Source: UMGS1071 sp045638545 (GTDB lineage: Bacteria > Bacillota > Clostridia > Oscillospirales > Acutalibacteraceae). From it: a DNA stretch of 21,672 nucleotides. Both the position numbers and the translations under genes were made by a program. This document shows, piece by piece, positions 14,240 to 21,465 of this stretch; positions within the stretch are counted from its first letter, which is position 1; every line of letters starts with the position of its first letter. The notes under the pieces are model-generated. The model was not told where the DNA came from. It did not search any database and was given only the letters and a program-made list of their open reading frames with translations. The stretch is from NCBI GenBank assembly GCA_045638545.1, contig JAZUBL010000016.1, positions 1-21,672 on the forward strand, written 5' to 3'.

Positions 14240-16108
14240 TTATTCCATAGTGTCATGAAAATGACAAAACAGATTTTCTGCCGCTTTTTTGTTCATTTTT
14301 GGCACCGCCAGCAGTTCTTCCAGCGTCGCATTTTTCATGGCTTCAATGGTCTTAAAGTGCTGAAACAGCGCTGTTGCGCGGCTTTCACCAATCCCTTCCA
14401 CATCCAGCAATTCTGAGGAAAGGATCTTCTTTTTTCGCTGCTGCCGGTGGTAACCGATAGCAAATCGGTGGACTTCTTCCTGAATGTCTGACACCAGTGT
14501 AAACGCACGGCGATGGGACAGGATCGCGATCTCGCCGCCGTCTCCTGTGATCGCACGGGTCTTGTGCTTGTCATCCTTCACCATGCCGAACAAAGGTACC
14601 GTCAGCCCGAATTTTTCCAGCACCGGGCGGATGGCGTTAACATGGCCTTTGCCGCCGTCCAGCAGAATCAGATCCGGCAGGGCACCGAAACCGGTTTCAT
14701 CGCCTTCCGCCTGTTTCTGGCGGTATTCGTTAAAGCGGCGGGTCAGCACCTCCGTCATGGAACCGTAGTCATCCTGCCCCACAATGTCTTTGATTTTAAA
14801 TTTACGGTAGTCAGACTTTTTCGGCCGACCATTTTCAAAGACAACCATACCGGCAACGTTTTCGCCGCCGGCCAGGTTGGAAATATCGTAAGACTCTATG
14901 CGCATCGGCGGCTTTTCCAGTCCAAGCAGACGGGCAAGCTCATCCAGGGCAGAGGTCTCCCTACCTGTTCTGCCGGAAGACTGCGCCAGATGCTCTGCCG
15001 CATTGTTGCGGCACATTTCCACCAGCTTGTACTGTTCGCCGCGCTGCGGCACCACAATGGAAACTTTTCGCCCCGCTTTCTGGGAGAGCCAGTCTTCCAG
15101 CAGCGGTGTATCTGCTGCTTCGTCATCAATGGAAATACGAGGCGGCACGTGGTCACGAATCGAATAGTACCGCTTTAAAAATTCACCGCGAGCCTGCTTT
15201 GGGTCACCTGTTTCCGGCAGAAGAAAATGCTCTCTGTCATACAGTCTGCCCTCCTGAAAGCGGAATACTTCGATGCAGCCGTCTGCACCGCCGCCTTTGC
15301 CCTGTGCCAGCGCAATCACATCCTGCTCTTCAATTTTTGCAGAAACAACCTTCTGCTTCTCCGTCACCTTTTTGATGGCGTTGATTTTATCACGGATGGA
15401 TGCCGCACGCTCGAACTCCAGATTCTCCGCTGCTTCTTCCATTTTCTCTGTGAGCATTTTAATAGAAGATACACTGCCGCCTTTCAGGAAGTCTACTGCT
15501 TCGTTCACACGCTCCTGGTATTCCTTTTCGGAAATCCTGCCGCGGCACGGCGCACAGCACTGCTTGATGTAATAGTTGAGGCATGGCCGCGATTTTCCCA
15601 CGTCCTGCGGAAACTTTCGATTGCAGGTCGGGATCTGGAAAATTTTCACTGCTTCATCCACCGCCTGACTGACTGCCCAGGAGCTGATAAACGGCCCGAT
15701 ATACTCTGCGCCGTCTGTTTTCACATCACTGGATTTTGCCGCAAGGATCCGGGACCATGGGGCTGCCGTAATCTTGATGTAATGATAGCCTTTGTCATCT
15801 TTCAGCAGAATATTATATTTCGGCGTATATTGCTTGATAAGACTGCACTCCAGCACTAACGCTTCAAACTCACTGTCAGTCACAATCGTCTCGAACCACT
15901 CCACGTTGCTGACCATTTTGATCACTTTGGAGTCGTGGTTTTTATCAGAGCCAAAATACTGGCTGACACGATTTTTCAGCGCCTTTGCCTTACCAACATA
16001 AATAATGGTGCCGTTTTTATCGTGCATCAGGTACACGCCCGGCTGCAGCGGCAGCTGCATGGCCTGCTTACGCAGTTCTGCAATTTTTTTCTGTCTCAGT
16101 TCTTCCAT
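14240..16108 (-). CDS. uvrC: Excinuclease ABC subunit UvrC
   Basis: Dual-incision nuclease of nucleotide excision repair, acting with UvrA and UvrB. I start at ATG 16106-16108 (MEELRQKKIAELRKQ), with AGGAGG 7 nt upstream, giving 622 aa; the frame is open further into ptsH but that extension is not supported. Domains: GIY-YIG nuclease about 20-95 (GVYLMHDKNGTIIYVGKAKA); a Cys set C162, C176, C184, C188 matching the iron-sulfur ligands of UvrC; a UVR/UvrB-binding helix about 215-250; an RNase H-like nuclease domain (ESYDISNLAGG, DLILLDGGKGH); and C-terminal HhH motifs (LLDVEGIGESRATALF). It starts 36 bp beyond a strong ptsH terminator and has no room for its own promoter there, so expression probably depends on read-through. 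Confidence 0.97.
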   Translation of the reverse strand: MEELRQKKIAELRKQAMQLPLQPGVYLMHDKNGTIIYVGKAKALKNRVSQYFGSDKNHDSKVIKMVSNVEWFETIVTDSEFEALVLECSLIKQYTPKYNILLKDDKGYHYIKITAAPWSRILAAKSSDVKTDGAEYIGPFISSWAVSQAVDEAVKIFQIPTCNRKFPQDVGKSRPCLNYYIKQCCAPCRGRISEKEYQERVNEAVDFLKGGSVSSIKMLTEKMEEAAENLEFERAASIRDKINAIKKVTEKQKVVSAKIEEQDVIALAQGKGGGADGCIEVFRFQEGRLYDREHFLLPETGDPKQARGEFLKRYYSIRDHVPPRISIDDEAADTPLLEDWLSQKAGRKVSIVVPQRGEQYKLVEMCRNNAAEHLAQSSGRTGRETSALDELARLLGLEKPPMRIESYDISNLAGGENVAGMVVFENGRPKKSDYRKFKIKDIVGQDDYGSMTEVLTRRFNEYRQKQAEGDETGFGALPDLILLDGGKGHVNAIRPVLEKFGLTVPLFGMVKDDKHKTRAITGDGGEIAILSHRRAFTLVSDIQEEVHRFAIGYHRQQRKKKILSSELLDVEGIGESRATALFQHFKTIEAMKNATLEELLAVPKMNKKAAENLFCHFHDTME

Positions 16109-16131
16109 GGGGATGCCTCCTTCCTGGTTTA

Positions 16132-16165
16132 GAAAAAGAAAAAAGCACCGCAAGAATGCGGTGCT
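16132..16165 (-). terminator. Intrinsic terminator after ptsH
   Basis: Minus-strand RNA AGCACCGCA-UUCU-UGCGGUGCU is a perfect 9-bp stem with a tetraloop, followed by UUUUUUCUUUUU. It begins about 20 nt after the ptsH stop codon and ends just before the uvrC ribosome binding site. Confidence 0.93.
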
Positions 16166-16186
16166 TCGCTGCGCAATGCGCAAAAA

Positions 16187-16450
16187 TTACATCTGGAAAC
16201 CAGACTCGATCAGCTTTACGAGATCTTCAACAGCTGCTTCTTCGTCGCTGCCGTCTGCAATGATCTTAATGCCTGTGCCGCCTACGATACCGAGGGACAG
16301 AACGCCGAGCAGGCTCTTTGCGTTAACTCTTCTTTCATCCTTCTCAATCCAGATAGAGGACTTGAATTCGTTTGCCTTCTGAATGAAGAAAGTTGCTGGA
16401 CGTGCGTGCAGGCCTACCTGATTCTGCACTGTTACTTCTTTAGAGAACAT
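16187..16450 (-). CDS. ptsH: Phosphocarrier protein HPr
   Basis: Small cytoplasmic phosphocarrier that takes phosphate from enzyme I at His15 and passes it to sugar-specific EIIA. In Firmicutes it is also phosphorylated at Ser46 by HPr kinase, making it a CcpA co-repressor. The 87-aa protein has GLHARPATFF with His15 and VNAKSLLGVLSLG with Ser46, so both sites are kept and it is HPr rather than Crh. The second site is followed by IVGGTGIKI where many HPr have a charged segment. The start ATG 16448-16450 lies after AGGAG. It is monocistronic by promoter and terminator; no ptsI is adjacent. Confidence 0.95.
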   Translation of the reverse strand: MFSKEVTVQNQVGLHARPATFFIQKANEFKSSIWIEKDERRVNAKSLLGVLSLGIVGGTGIKIIADGSDEEAAVEDLVKLIESGFQM

Positions 16451-16560
16451 AATTCTTCCACTCCTACAAATAACAAAATTTCTTTTTCTCGGAACCCCGC
16501 ATTAGATATTCCGGTTGATTTATTCCATATCCATGGGAAAATTCGCTTTAAATCATATTT

Positions 16561-16588
16561 ATGATATCACAATTCACAATAAAGTCAA
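16561..16588 (-). promoter_or_regulatory. Putative SigA-type promoter of ptsH
   Basis: TTGACT (complement of 16583-16588), a 16-bp spacer and TATCAT (complement of 16561-16566). Each element matches five of six consensus bases. The leader would be about 100 nt. Confidence 0.6.
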
Positions 16589-16645
16589 CTAATCCACACG
16601 AAATTTGGATTCATGACCTATTCTGCTAATTTTCTACTCTTTCCT

Positions 16646-16665
16646 TTTGTGCATATTTGCACAAA
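16646..16665. repeat. 20-bp palindrome resembling a Rex operator
   Basis: TTTGTGCA-TATT-TGCACAAA has perfect 8-bp arms. The core TTGTG-N8-CACAA has the same layout as the Rex redox-repressor box (TTGTGAANNNNTTCACAA), differing at the inner arm positions. It lies about 60 bp upstream of the ptsH -35 element. The palindrome is certain; the protein that would bind it is inference. Confidence 0.5.
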
Positions 16666-16819
16666 TGTCGAAAACTTTTAGCAGGTGTGACAACAGCCTT
16701 CCGCCCTCAATTTTGGCAGATTTGCTGACTTTTATTCAGTTCACCGTGATTTTGAGGCGAAATACTGACCTTTTTCCATTTTATCTCCAAAACCATTGTG
16801 CATTTTCACGAAGCAAAAA

Positions 16820-17560
16820 TTAATCTTCGTTTTTCTGCTGCAATGTTTCAAGAAATGCCTGATCTTTTTTCGTCAGTGGTGCTGTTTCCAGCATATCCGG
16901 ACGGTATTTCATCGTGCGGCGGAGAGATTCTTCTCTGCGCCATTTGTCAATGTTGGCATGATGCCCGGAAAGCAACACTTCCGGTACATCCTGCCCCCGC
17001 CATGTGGCCGGGCGTGTATAGTGCGGATGCTCCAGCAAACCATTAAAGTGGCTTTCTTCCTCAAAACATACGTCATCAGAAAGAACGTCCGGCAGCATTC
17101 TGCACACAGCGTCTGCCATTACAAGGCCCGGCAGCTCACCGCCGGTCAGCACATAGTCGCCAATGGACACAAATTCATCCACATAGGTATCCAGCACACG
17201 CTCATCCACGCCCTCATAGTGGCCGCAGAGAATGGCAATGTTGTCCAGCTGAGAAAGCTCGATGGCCTTCTGCTGGGTCAGCACACTGCCGCATGGTGAC
17301 ATATAGATAATATGCGGTTTTTTGCCCAGCTGTGCAATGAGATGCTCAATGGAGAGCGCAATTGGCTCTGCCATCATCAGCATGCCTTTGCCGCCGCCGA
17401 ATGGACAGTCATCCACACGGTTGTGCTTATCAAAAGCAAAGTTGCGGATCTGGTGGCAATGCACCTCCACAGCGCCTTTTTTTCTGGCGCGGCCAATGAT
17501 GCTTTCGCTCATAACAGCTTCACACATCTCTGGGAACAAGGTAAGAAAATCAATTCTCAT
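16820..17560 (-). CDS. trmD: tRNA (guanine37-N1)-methyltransferase TrmD
   Basis: SPOUT-class trefoil-knot methyltransferase that makes m1G37 in tRNAs reading CNN-type codons and prevents +1 frameshifts. In 246 aa: MRIDFLTLFPEM, DDCPFGGGKGMLM (50-62), YMSPCGSVLTQ (86-96), GHYEGVDERV (113-122) and the knot loop SIGDYVLTGGELP (132-144), with EHPHYTRP further on. Length is typical. Its ATG (17558-17560) lies 11 nt inside the end of rimM, with AAGGGG about 10 nt upstream, so translation is probably coupled. In many bacteria rplS follows; here trmD is last and a 369-bp gap follows. Confidence 0.97.
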   Translation of the reverse strand: MRIDFLTLFPEMCEAVMSESIIGRARKKGAVEVHCHQIRNFAFDKHNRVDDCPFGGGKGMLMMAEPIALSIEHLIAQLGKKPHIIYMSPCGSVLTQQKAIELSQLDNIAILCGHYEGVDERVLDTYVDEFVSIGDYVLTGGELPGLVMADAVCRMLPDVLSDDVCFEEESHFNGLLEHPHYTRPATWRGQDVPEVLLSGHHANIDKWRREESLRRTMKYRPDMLETAPLTKKDQAFLETLQQKNED

Positions 17561-18071
17561 CGTTAAAGATCCCCTTCAGCGGACGGATGGTCAGTTTGCG
17601 GCCTTCGATATCTGTATCCAGAACAACGTCATCGATAACAGGGATCAGATAATCCTTGCCAGCTTCGTCTGTGATCTGGTAAACGTCGTTGGCGCCTGTT
17701 TTGAACACCTCTGTCACCTTGCCGTAGTGGCGGTCTGTATCTGCGTCATATACTTCCATGCCGATGAGATCCACAATGAAGTACCGGCCCTTTGGCAGAC
17801 GGGCATCCTTGCGGTCCAGATACAGTACACGGCCGCGGAGCGTGTCACCCTGCTCAATGGAAGTAATGCCTTCCAGCGTGAGCAGAAGAAGATTTTTGTG
17901 CACACGGGAAGCCTTGATTGCAACAGCTTCGTACTCGCTGCCCTTTTTCCAGTAAAGTGTCTTGATACGCTTGAGAAATGCCGGAGAATCACACCATGGC
18001 TCCAGACGAAGCTCGCCGCGAACACCATGTGTACCTACGATTTTTCCTGCTTCCAAATATTGCTGCAGCAT
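17550..18071 (-). CDS. rimM: Ribosome maturation factor RimM
   Basis: Late 30S assembly factor that binds S19 near the 16S 3' major domain. The 173-aa protein has the N-terminal RimM barrel (AGKIVGTHGVRGELRLEPW) and a C-terminal PRC-barrel (KGRYFIVDLIGMEVYD ... LIPVIDDVVLDTD). I start at ATG 18069-18071 (MLQQYLEAGKI), where AAAGGAG lies 8 nt upstream. The open frame runs further, but that extension would cross a strong terminator hairpin at 18093-18130. It overlaps trmD by 11 nt. The hairpin upstream suggests rimM-trmD are made at a lower level than rpsP-khpA. Confidence 0.95.
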   Translation of the reverse strand: MLQQYLEAGKIVGTHGVRGELRLEPWCDSPAFLKRIKTLYWKKGSEYEAVAIKASRVHKNLLLLTLEGITSIEQGDTLRGRVLYLDRKDARLPKGRYFIVDLIGMEVYDADTDRHYGKVTEVFKTGANDVYQITDEAGKDYLIPVIDDVVLDTDIEGRKLTIRPLKGIFNDEN

Positions 18072-18092
18072 ATCCGCCGCTCCTTTCCTGTT

Positions 18093-18130
18093 AAAAAAGG
18101 CTGTAGCGAATGGTTCGTTACAGCCTTTTT
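18093..18130. terminator. Strong, possibly bidirectional terminator between khpA and rimM
   Basis: Arms 18094-18110 and 18114-18130 are 17 nt each with a 3-nt loop. They pair throughout except for one position (an A/C mismatch in minus-strand RNA, G-U in plus-strand RNA). A/T runs flank both sides, so U-tracts follow the hairpin in either direction. It lies inside what is normally one operon, about 20 nt before the rimM start. Confidence 0.85.
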
Positions 18131-18160
18131 CCATACTATCACGCCGCGATGAAGCGTGAC

Positions 18161-18394
18161 TTAGTCAATCTCCACCGCAACCTTATCACCGGTACGCACA
18201 GAAGCTGCGCGCATAACGATACGGATTGCTTTTGCGATCCGACCCTGCTTACCGATGATCCGGCCCATATCGGACTCGGCCACGTGCAGATGATACACAA
18301 TGGTACCTTCCGCATCCGGCTCATCAACAGTGATCTCGATGGCATCCGGATTCTCTACCAGACCCTTCGTGATCGTGTAAAGCAAATCCTTCAT
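18161..18394 (-). CDS. khpA: RNA-binding KH-domain protein KhpA
   Basis: A 77-aa single KH-domain protein of the KhpA/YlqC family. It binds RNA, often as a partner of KhpB, and has been linked to cell-size and division control in Gram-positives. The GxxG loop is seen in GRIIGKQGRIAKAIRIVM (GKQG 48-51), followed by AASVRTGDKVAVEID. The start ATG 18392-18394 has AGAGGT 5 nt upstream. It begins 11 bp after the rpsP stop, the standard rpsP-khpA-rimM order in Firmicutes. Confidence 0.93.
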   Translation of the reverse strand: MKDLLYTITKGLVENPDAIEITVDEPDAEGTIVYHLHVAESDMGRIIGKQGRIAKAIRIVMRAASVRTGDKVAVEID

Positions 18395-18405
18395 GGAAAT
18401 ACCTC

Positions 18406-18648
18406 TTAGAGAACGTTGTTCTTCTTCAGCAGTGCCTTAACTGTATCTGTTGGCTGTGCGCCCTTTGCAATCCAATCCTTAGCCTTGTCAGCGTCTACCT
18501 TAACCTCTGCTGGGTTTGTCATTGGGTTGTAGAAACCGATCTCTTCAATGAAACGGCCATCTCTTGGGAAACGGGAATCTGCTACAACGATACGGTAAAA
18601 AGGTGCCTTCTTTGCGCCCATTCTGCGAAGTCTGATTTTAACTGCCAT
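18406..18648 (-). CDS. rpsP: 30S ribosomal protein S16
   Basis: Structural protein of the 30S body, needed for early assembly. The 80-aa protein starts MAVKIRLRRMGAKKAPFYRI, followed by VVADSRFPRDGRFIEEIGFY and NP, the most conserved S16 segment. Length is typical (about 80-90). The start is ATG 18646-18648 with GGAGG 8 nt upstream (complement of 18657-18661); the frame is open 23 codons further, but that stretch is AT-rich non-coding sequence. It follows ffh by 105 bp. Confidence 0.97.
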   Translation of the reverse strand: MAVKIRLRRMGAKKAPFYRIVVADSRFPRDGRFIEEIGFYNPMTNPAEVKVDADKAKDWIAKGAQPTDTVKALLKKNNVL

Positions 18649-18704
18649 GATAAATTCCTCCAAATAATTAAAAATTAAAATAAATTTGTTTACTGTTTTA
18701 TATC

Positions 18705-18731
18705 TCAACCAACGCATTCTGCATTGGGTGA
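18705..18731 (-). repeat. Imperfect hairpin in the ffh-rpsP gap
   Basis: Sequences 18705-18716 and 18720-18731 can pair over about 12 bp with one mismatch and G-U pairs, around a 3-nt loop. No U-tract follows in the direction of the operon (a T-run lies on the plus-strand side instead), so I do not call it a terminator of ffh. It could be a processing site or chance structure. Confidence 0.4.
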
Positions 18732-18753
18732 TTGCTTTTTTATGCTGTTCCTC

Positions 18754-20118
18754 TTAGAAGAAACCGCCCATGCCGCCCATACCGCCTGCACCCGGAATAC
18801 CACCGAAGTTCGCGCGGCGTCTTGTGCCTCTCTTCTGCTTCATAGAACGAACCATTTTCTTGGTTGCTTCAAACTGCTTGATCAAGCGGTTTACGTCTTC
18901 CACTCTCATACCGGAACCCGCTGCGATTCTGCGCTTACGGGATGGGTTGATGATGGATGGCTTTGCACGCTCTTCCGCTGTCATGGAGAGGATGATCGCC
19001 TCCAGACGGTCAACCTCACGATCATCGATATCCACATCTCTCAGATGCTTGTCAATGCCCGGGAGCTTAGACATCACAGACTTGAGCGGGCCCATCTTTC
19101 TTACCTGACGGAACTGCTCCAGCAGGTCGTTGAAAGTAAACTGGTCCTGCATGATGCGGCGAGCTGCTTCTGCAGCCTCTTTCTCGTCGATCTTGTTCTG
19201 TGCGTCCTCAATGAGGGACAGAACGTCGCCCATACCGAGAATACGGGAAGCCATACGGTCTGGGTGGAATACCTCCAGGTCGTCCAGCTTTTCACCAACA
19301 CCGGCAAACTTGATTGGCTTACCAGTTACTGCGCGTACGGACAGCGCCGCACCGCCTCTGGTATCACCATCCAGCTTTGTCAGGATTACGCCGTTGATAG
19401 CCAGCAGTTCGTCGAATGTTTTTGCAACGTTAACTGCTTCCTGACCGGTCATGGAGTCGATAACAAGCAGGATCTCGTGTGGATTTACCTCTGCGTTGAT
19501 ACGCTTCAGCTCGTCCATCAGCGCCTGGTCGATCTGCAGACGGCCGGCGGTATCGCTGATTACGATATCGTTACCCTGGTCCTTTGCATAGTGAATTGCT
19601 TCCTTACAGATCTTAACTGGATCTTCCTTGCCCTTGTCATAAACAGGAACACCTGCCTGAGAACCAACAACCTGCAGCTGCTTGATCGCAGCCGGACGAT
19701 AAATATCGCAGGCTACCAGCATTGGACGGTGACCCTGGTTCTTATAGTGCTTTGCCAGCTTTGCAGCGTGTGTTGTTTTACCAGCACCCTGCAGACCGCA
19801 CATCATGATGATGGTTGGTGGATGAGAAGCAAACTTGATTCTTGCCTGCTCGCCGCCCATCAGTGCTGTCAGTTCTTCGTTAACGATCTTAACAACCATC
19901 TGACCAGGAGTCAGGCTGGCCATAACGTCAGCGCCGATTGCACGCTCTGTAATGCGGTTTGTGAAATCCTTCGCAACCTTGTAGTTTACGTCAGCTTCCA
20001 GCAGTGCCAGTCGCACTTCTCGCATCGCAGACTTAACGTCGGATTCGCTCAGCTTACCTTTGGAACGCAGTCGTTTAAACGAGTTGGCAAGTTTATCCGC
20101 AAGTCCTTCAAATGCCAT
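18754..20118 (-). CDS. ffh: Signal recognition particle protein Ffh
   Basis: SRP54-type GTPase that binds SRP RNA and signal sequences and docks with FtsY for cotranslational membrane insertion. In 454 aa: N domain 1-88; G domain with P-loop GLQGAGKTT (108-116), DTAGR (189-193) and TKLDGDTRGG (247-256); then a Met-rich M domain from about 328 with the RNA-binding SGMRVEDVNRLIKQF segment. The end is GGMGGMGGFF. Length is typical. The start ATG 20116-20118 has AAGGAG 8 nt upstream. It follows ylxM by 18 bp, the normal pairing. Confidence 0.98.
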   Translation of the reverse strand: MAFEGLADKLANSFKRLRSKGKLSESDVKSAMREVRLALLEADVNYKVAKDFTNRITERAIGADVMASLTPGQMVVKIVNEELTALMGGEQARIKFASHPPTIIMMCGLQGAGKTTHAAKLAKHYKNQGHRPMLVACDIYRPAAIKQLQVVGSQAGVPVYDKGKEDPVKICKEAIHYAKDQGNDIVISDTAGRLQIDQALMDELKRINAEVNPHEILLVIDSMTGQEAVNVAKTFDELLAINGVILTKLDGDTRGGAALSVRAVTGKPIKFAGVGEKLDDLEVFHPDRMASRILGMGDVLSLIEDAQNKIDEKEAAEAARRIMQDQFTFNDLLEQFRQVRKMGPLKSVMSKLPGIDKHLRDVDIDDREVDRLEAIILSMTAEERAKPSIINPSRKRRIAAGSGMRVEDVNRLIKQFEATKKMVRSMKQKRGTRRRANFGGIPGAGGMGGMGGFF

Positions 20119-20136
20119 GGTTTTCTCTCCTTTCTT

Positions 20137-20514
20137 TTAAGCTTCTGTTTCATTTTCTTCCAGTGTATCTACAATGGCCAGCAGCCGGTCAAGAATTGCC
20201 TGCGTCTGTGGATCTGCTCCATCTGCACAGCACTGTGCCGCAAGCTGTTCGGTACATTCCCGAATCTCATCGAGACCCTTCTGTACTTCCAAAAACCGGC
20301 GCGCCAGTCCTAACCGCTCTTCCATCTCATACAACTGATTTTCCGCCCGCTTCACGGCGTCCCGCACACCCTGTCGGCTCATACCTTCCAGGTCGGCAAT
20401 TTCTGCCAGAGACAGGTCGTCGTCATAATAGCTGGCGAACAGGCGGCGCTGTTTTTCTCCCAGCATGCTGCCGTAGAAATCCAGCAGAAAGGAGCTTTCT
20501 AAATTTTTAGCCAA
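20137..20514 (-). CDS. ylxM: YlxM/p13-like HTH protein, SRP-associated
   Basis: Small HTH protein (about 125 aa) of the UPF0122 family, found next to ffh in Firmicutes and reported to modulate SRP function. The protein begins (TTG)AKNLESSFLLDFYGSML and continues GEKQRRLFASYYDDDLSLAEI, then ADLEGMSRQGVRDAVKRAE, a sigma-70 region 4-like helix-turn-helix at about 30-60; the remainder is helical. I choose TTG 20512-20514 because GGCGGGGA lies 6 nt upstream and the perfect promoter at 20570-20598 starts transcription only about 50 nt before it. The open frame extends to 20619, but that is upstream of the promoter. Rare-codon start and GGGGA site may limit its expression relative to ffh. Confidence 0.92.
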   Translation of the reverse strand: MAKNLESSFLLDFYGSMLGEKQRRLFASYYDDDLSLAEIADLEGMSRQGVRDAVKRAENQLYEMEERLGLARRFLEVQKGLDEIRECTEQLAAQCCADGADPQTQAILDRLLAIVDTLEENETEA

Positions 20515-20569
20515 ACTACATCCCCGCCATTTCAAATTCAGGTGTAAAGAAAAAAGCTTTACAGTCGTA

Positions 20570-20598
20570 ATTATACTGGGTTTCCGCTCTGCTGTCAA
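20570..20598 (-). promoter_or_regulatory. Perfect-consensus SigA promoter of the ylxM-ffh-rpsP operon
   Basis: TTGACA (complement of 20593-20598), a 17-bp spacer and TATAAT (complement of 20570-20575), with all twelve consensus bases present. The start site near 20563 gives a leader of about 50 nt. Confidence 0.93.
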
Positions 20599-20776
20599 GG
20601 TTTTTTTCAAAATTCCCATGCAAAATTAACAATTATTTTATCGCACTTTTTGTGATAAGTTCAAATACAAGCCGCCTTTTCCACAATATGTGCGTTCGAT
20701 TATGATTCATTCTGCACAAACTTTTCTTTTTTCACCTGCAATAGAAGAGCTGCACCGTTCCGAATATCTCTGGAAA

Positions 20777-20801
20777 ACAAAAAGACACCCATTCGGGTGC
20801 C
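20777..20801 (-). terminator. Intrinsic terminator after the 201-aa gene
   Basis: Minus-strand RNA GGCACCC-GAAU-GGGUGUC is a 7-bp stem with one G-U pair, followed by UUUUUGUUUU. It starts about 20 nt after the stop codon of the 20823-21428 gene. Confidence 0.88.
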
Positions 20802-20822
20802 TTCCTGTATCTCATATTCAGA

Positions 20823-21428
20823 TTATGCGTGTCTGCCGTAGCGTTCAAATGCAAGCTGCTCGATCTCTCCGATGGAAGAACGAACGGTAATGCGAGACAG
20901 TTCTTCTCTGTCTACCATTTTCCAGCTGCCGTTTACCTTCTCCATATGTACAACGCCTTCAACCGGCTCCGGCTTCAATGTATGGATCACTTTTTCCACA
21001 TAGTGCATTGCCTTGCTGATCTTGCGCATATCAACCTTGCCATCATGGAGATGCAGTGTCGGCTCGTTCTTCTCGATCATTGCAATAGACTTCAATGCCA
21101 GCTCTTTCAGGCTTACAGTCTCACCCTTCAGGTGCACTGCCGCAATGGTTTCGTCTGCATTTTCTTCTACGTCTGTTACGTAGAGCTCTGTCTTTGCAAA
21201 GAACTTCTTTACATAAGCGGAAGAGTGGCCTTTTACAATACCGCTGGCTTTTTCCAGGTCTTCCAGTGTAAAGCGCTTGATCTGGGAAGCCTCCAGAACT
21301 GCCACCAGATCACCGGCCATCATGCCCTTGATCATACGCATCAGTTCCTCGTCCGCTGTAATCAGCAGTTCCGATTCAGAATCATATCCTAACAGTTCCA
21401 GCAGCGGATCTTTCTTTTTGCCTTTCAT
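20823..21428 (-). CDS. Conserved-looking protein of unknown function (201 aa)
   Basis: I do not recognise this protein. It starts MKGKKKDPLLELLGYDSESE, has no signal peptide or membrane segment, and is acidic and probably cytoplasmic. Residues about 30-60 are helical (ADEELMRMIKGMMAGDLVAV and onward). The middle and end alternate strands and helices (TELYVTDVEEN, AAVHLKGETVSL, EGVVHMEKVNGSWKMVD). The last part faintly resembles small NTF2/lumazine-binding-like domains of Clostridia, but this is weak. The start is ATG 21426-21428: AGGAGG lies 8 nt upstream and a near-perfect promoter just before it; the longer open frame to 21494 would overlap that promoter. Flanking terminators make it a single-gene unit between gap and ylxM. 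Confidence 0.8.
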   Translation of the reverse strand: MKGKKKDPLLELLGYDSESELLITADEELMRMIKGMMAGDLVAVLEASQIKRFTLEDLEKASGIVKGHSSAYVKKFFAKTELYVTDVEENADETIAAVHLKGETVSLKELALKSIAMIEKNEPTLHLHDGKVDMRKISKAMHYVEKVIHTLKPEPVEGVVHMEKVNGSWKMVDREELSRITVRSSIGEIEQLAFERYGRHA

Positions 21429-21465
21429 TGCGCAGTCCTCCTGTGCTCCCAGTATTTTACTAAAT

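Larger units (their letters stand above)
16451..16819. other. Intergenic region between trmD and ptsH
   Basis: This 369-bp AT-rich gap holds the ptsH promoter (16561-16588), a roughly 100-nt ptsH leader and a 20-bp palindrome at 16646-16665. I see no convincing intrinsic terminator for trmD: a 6-bp ACGAAG/CUUCGU hairpin at its stop codon lacks a U-tract. No supported gene was found on either strand. Confidence 0.6.
20515..20822. other. Intergenic region between the 201-aa gene and ylxM
   Basis: This 308-bp gap holds the terminator of the upstream gene (20777-20801), about 170 bp of AT-rich sequence without a recognisable feature, the ylxM promoter (20570-20598) and a short leader. The leader contains a 6-bp hairpin GTAAAG/CTTTAC (complement of 20544-20562) at its very 5' end. 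Confidence 0.7.

Noticed and set aside
15935..16183. Longer uvrC start at 16183
   Set aside because: The extension overlaps the ptsH terminator and has no ribosome binding site; MEELRQKK at 16108 has an ideal one.
16665..16820. Small plus-strand frame (about 51 codons) in the trmD-ptsH gap
   Set aside because: No ribosome binding site before the ATG, no promoter seen on that strand, and a length expected by chance in this gap.
18724..20313. Plus-strand open frame of 529 codons opposite ffh and ylxM
   Set aside because: Antisense shadow of two strongly conserved genes; no ribosome binding site, no recognisable domain, and composition typical of reverse reading.
1985..20622. Shared 14-mer attcccatgcaaaa near 1985 and near 20609
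   Set aside because: About one such match is expected by chance in a window of this size; there is no extended similarity around it.
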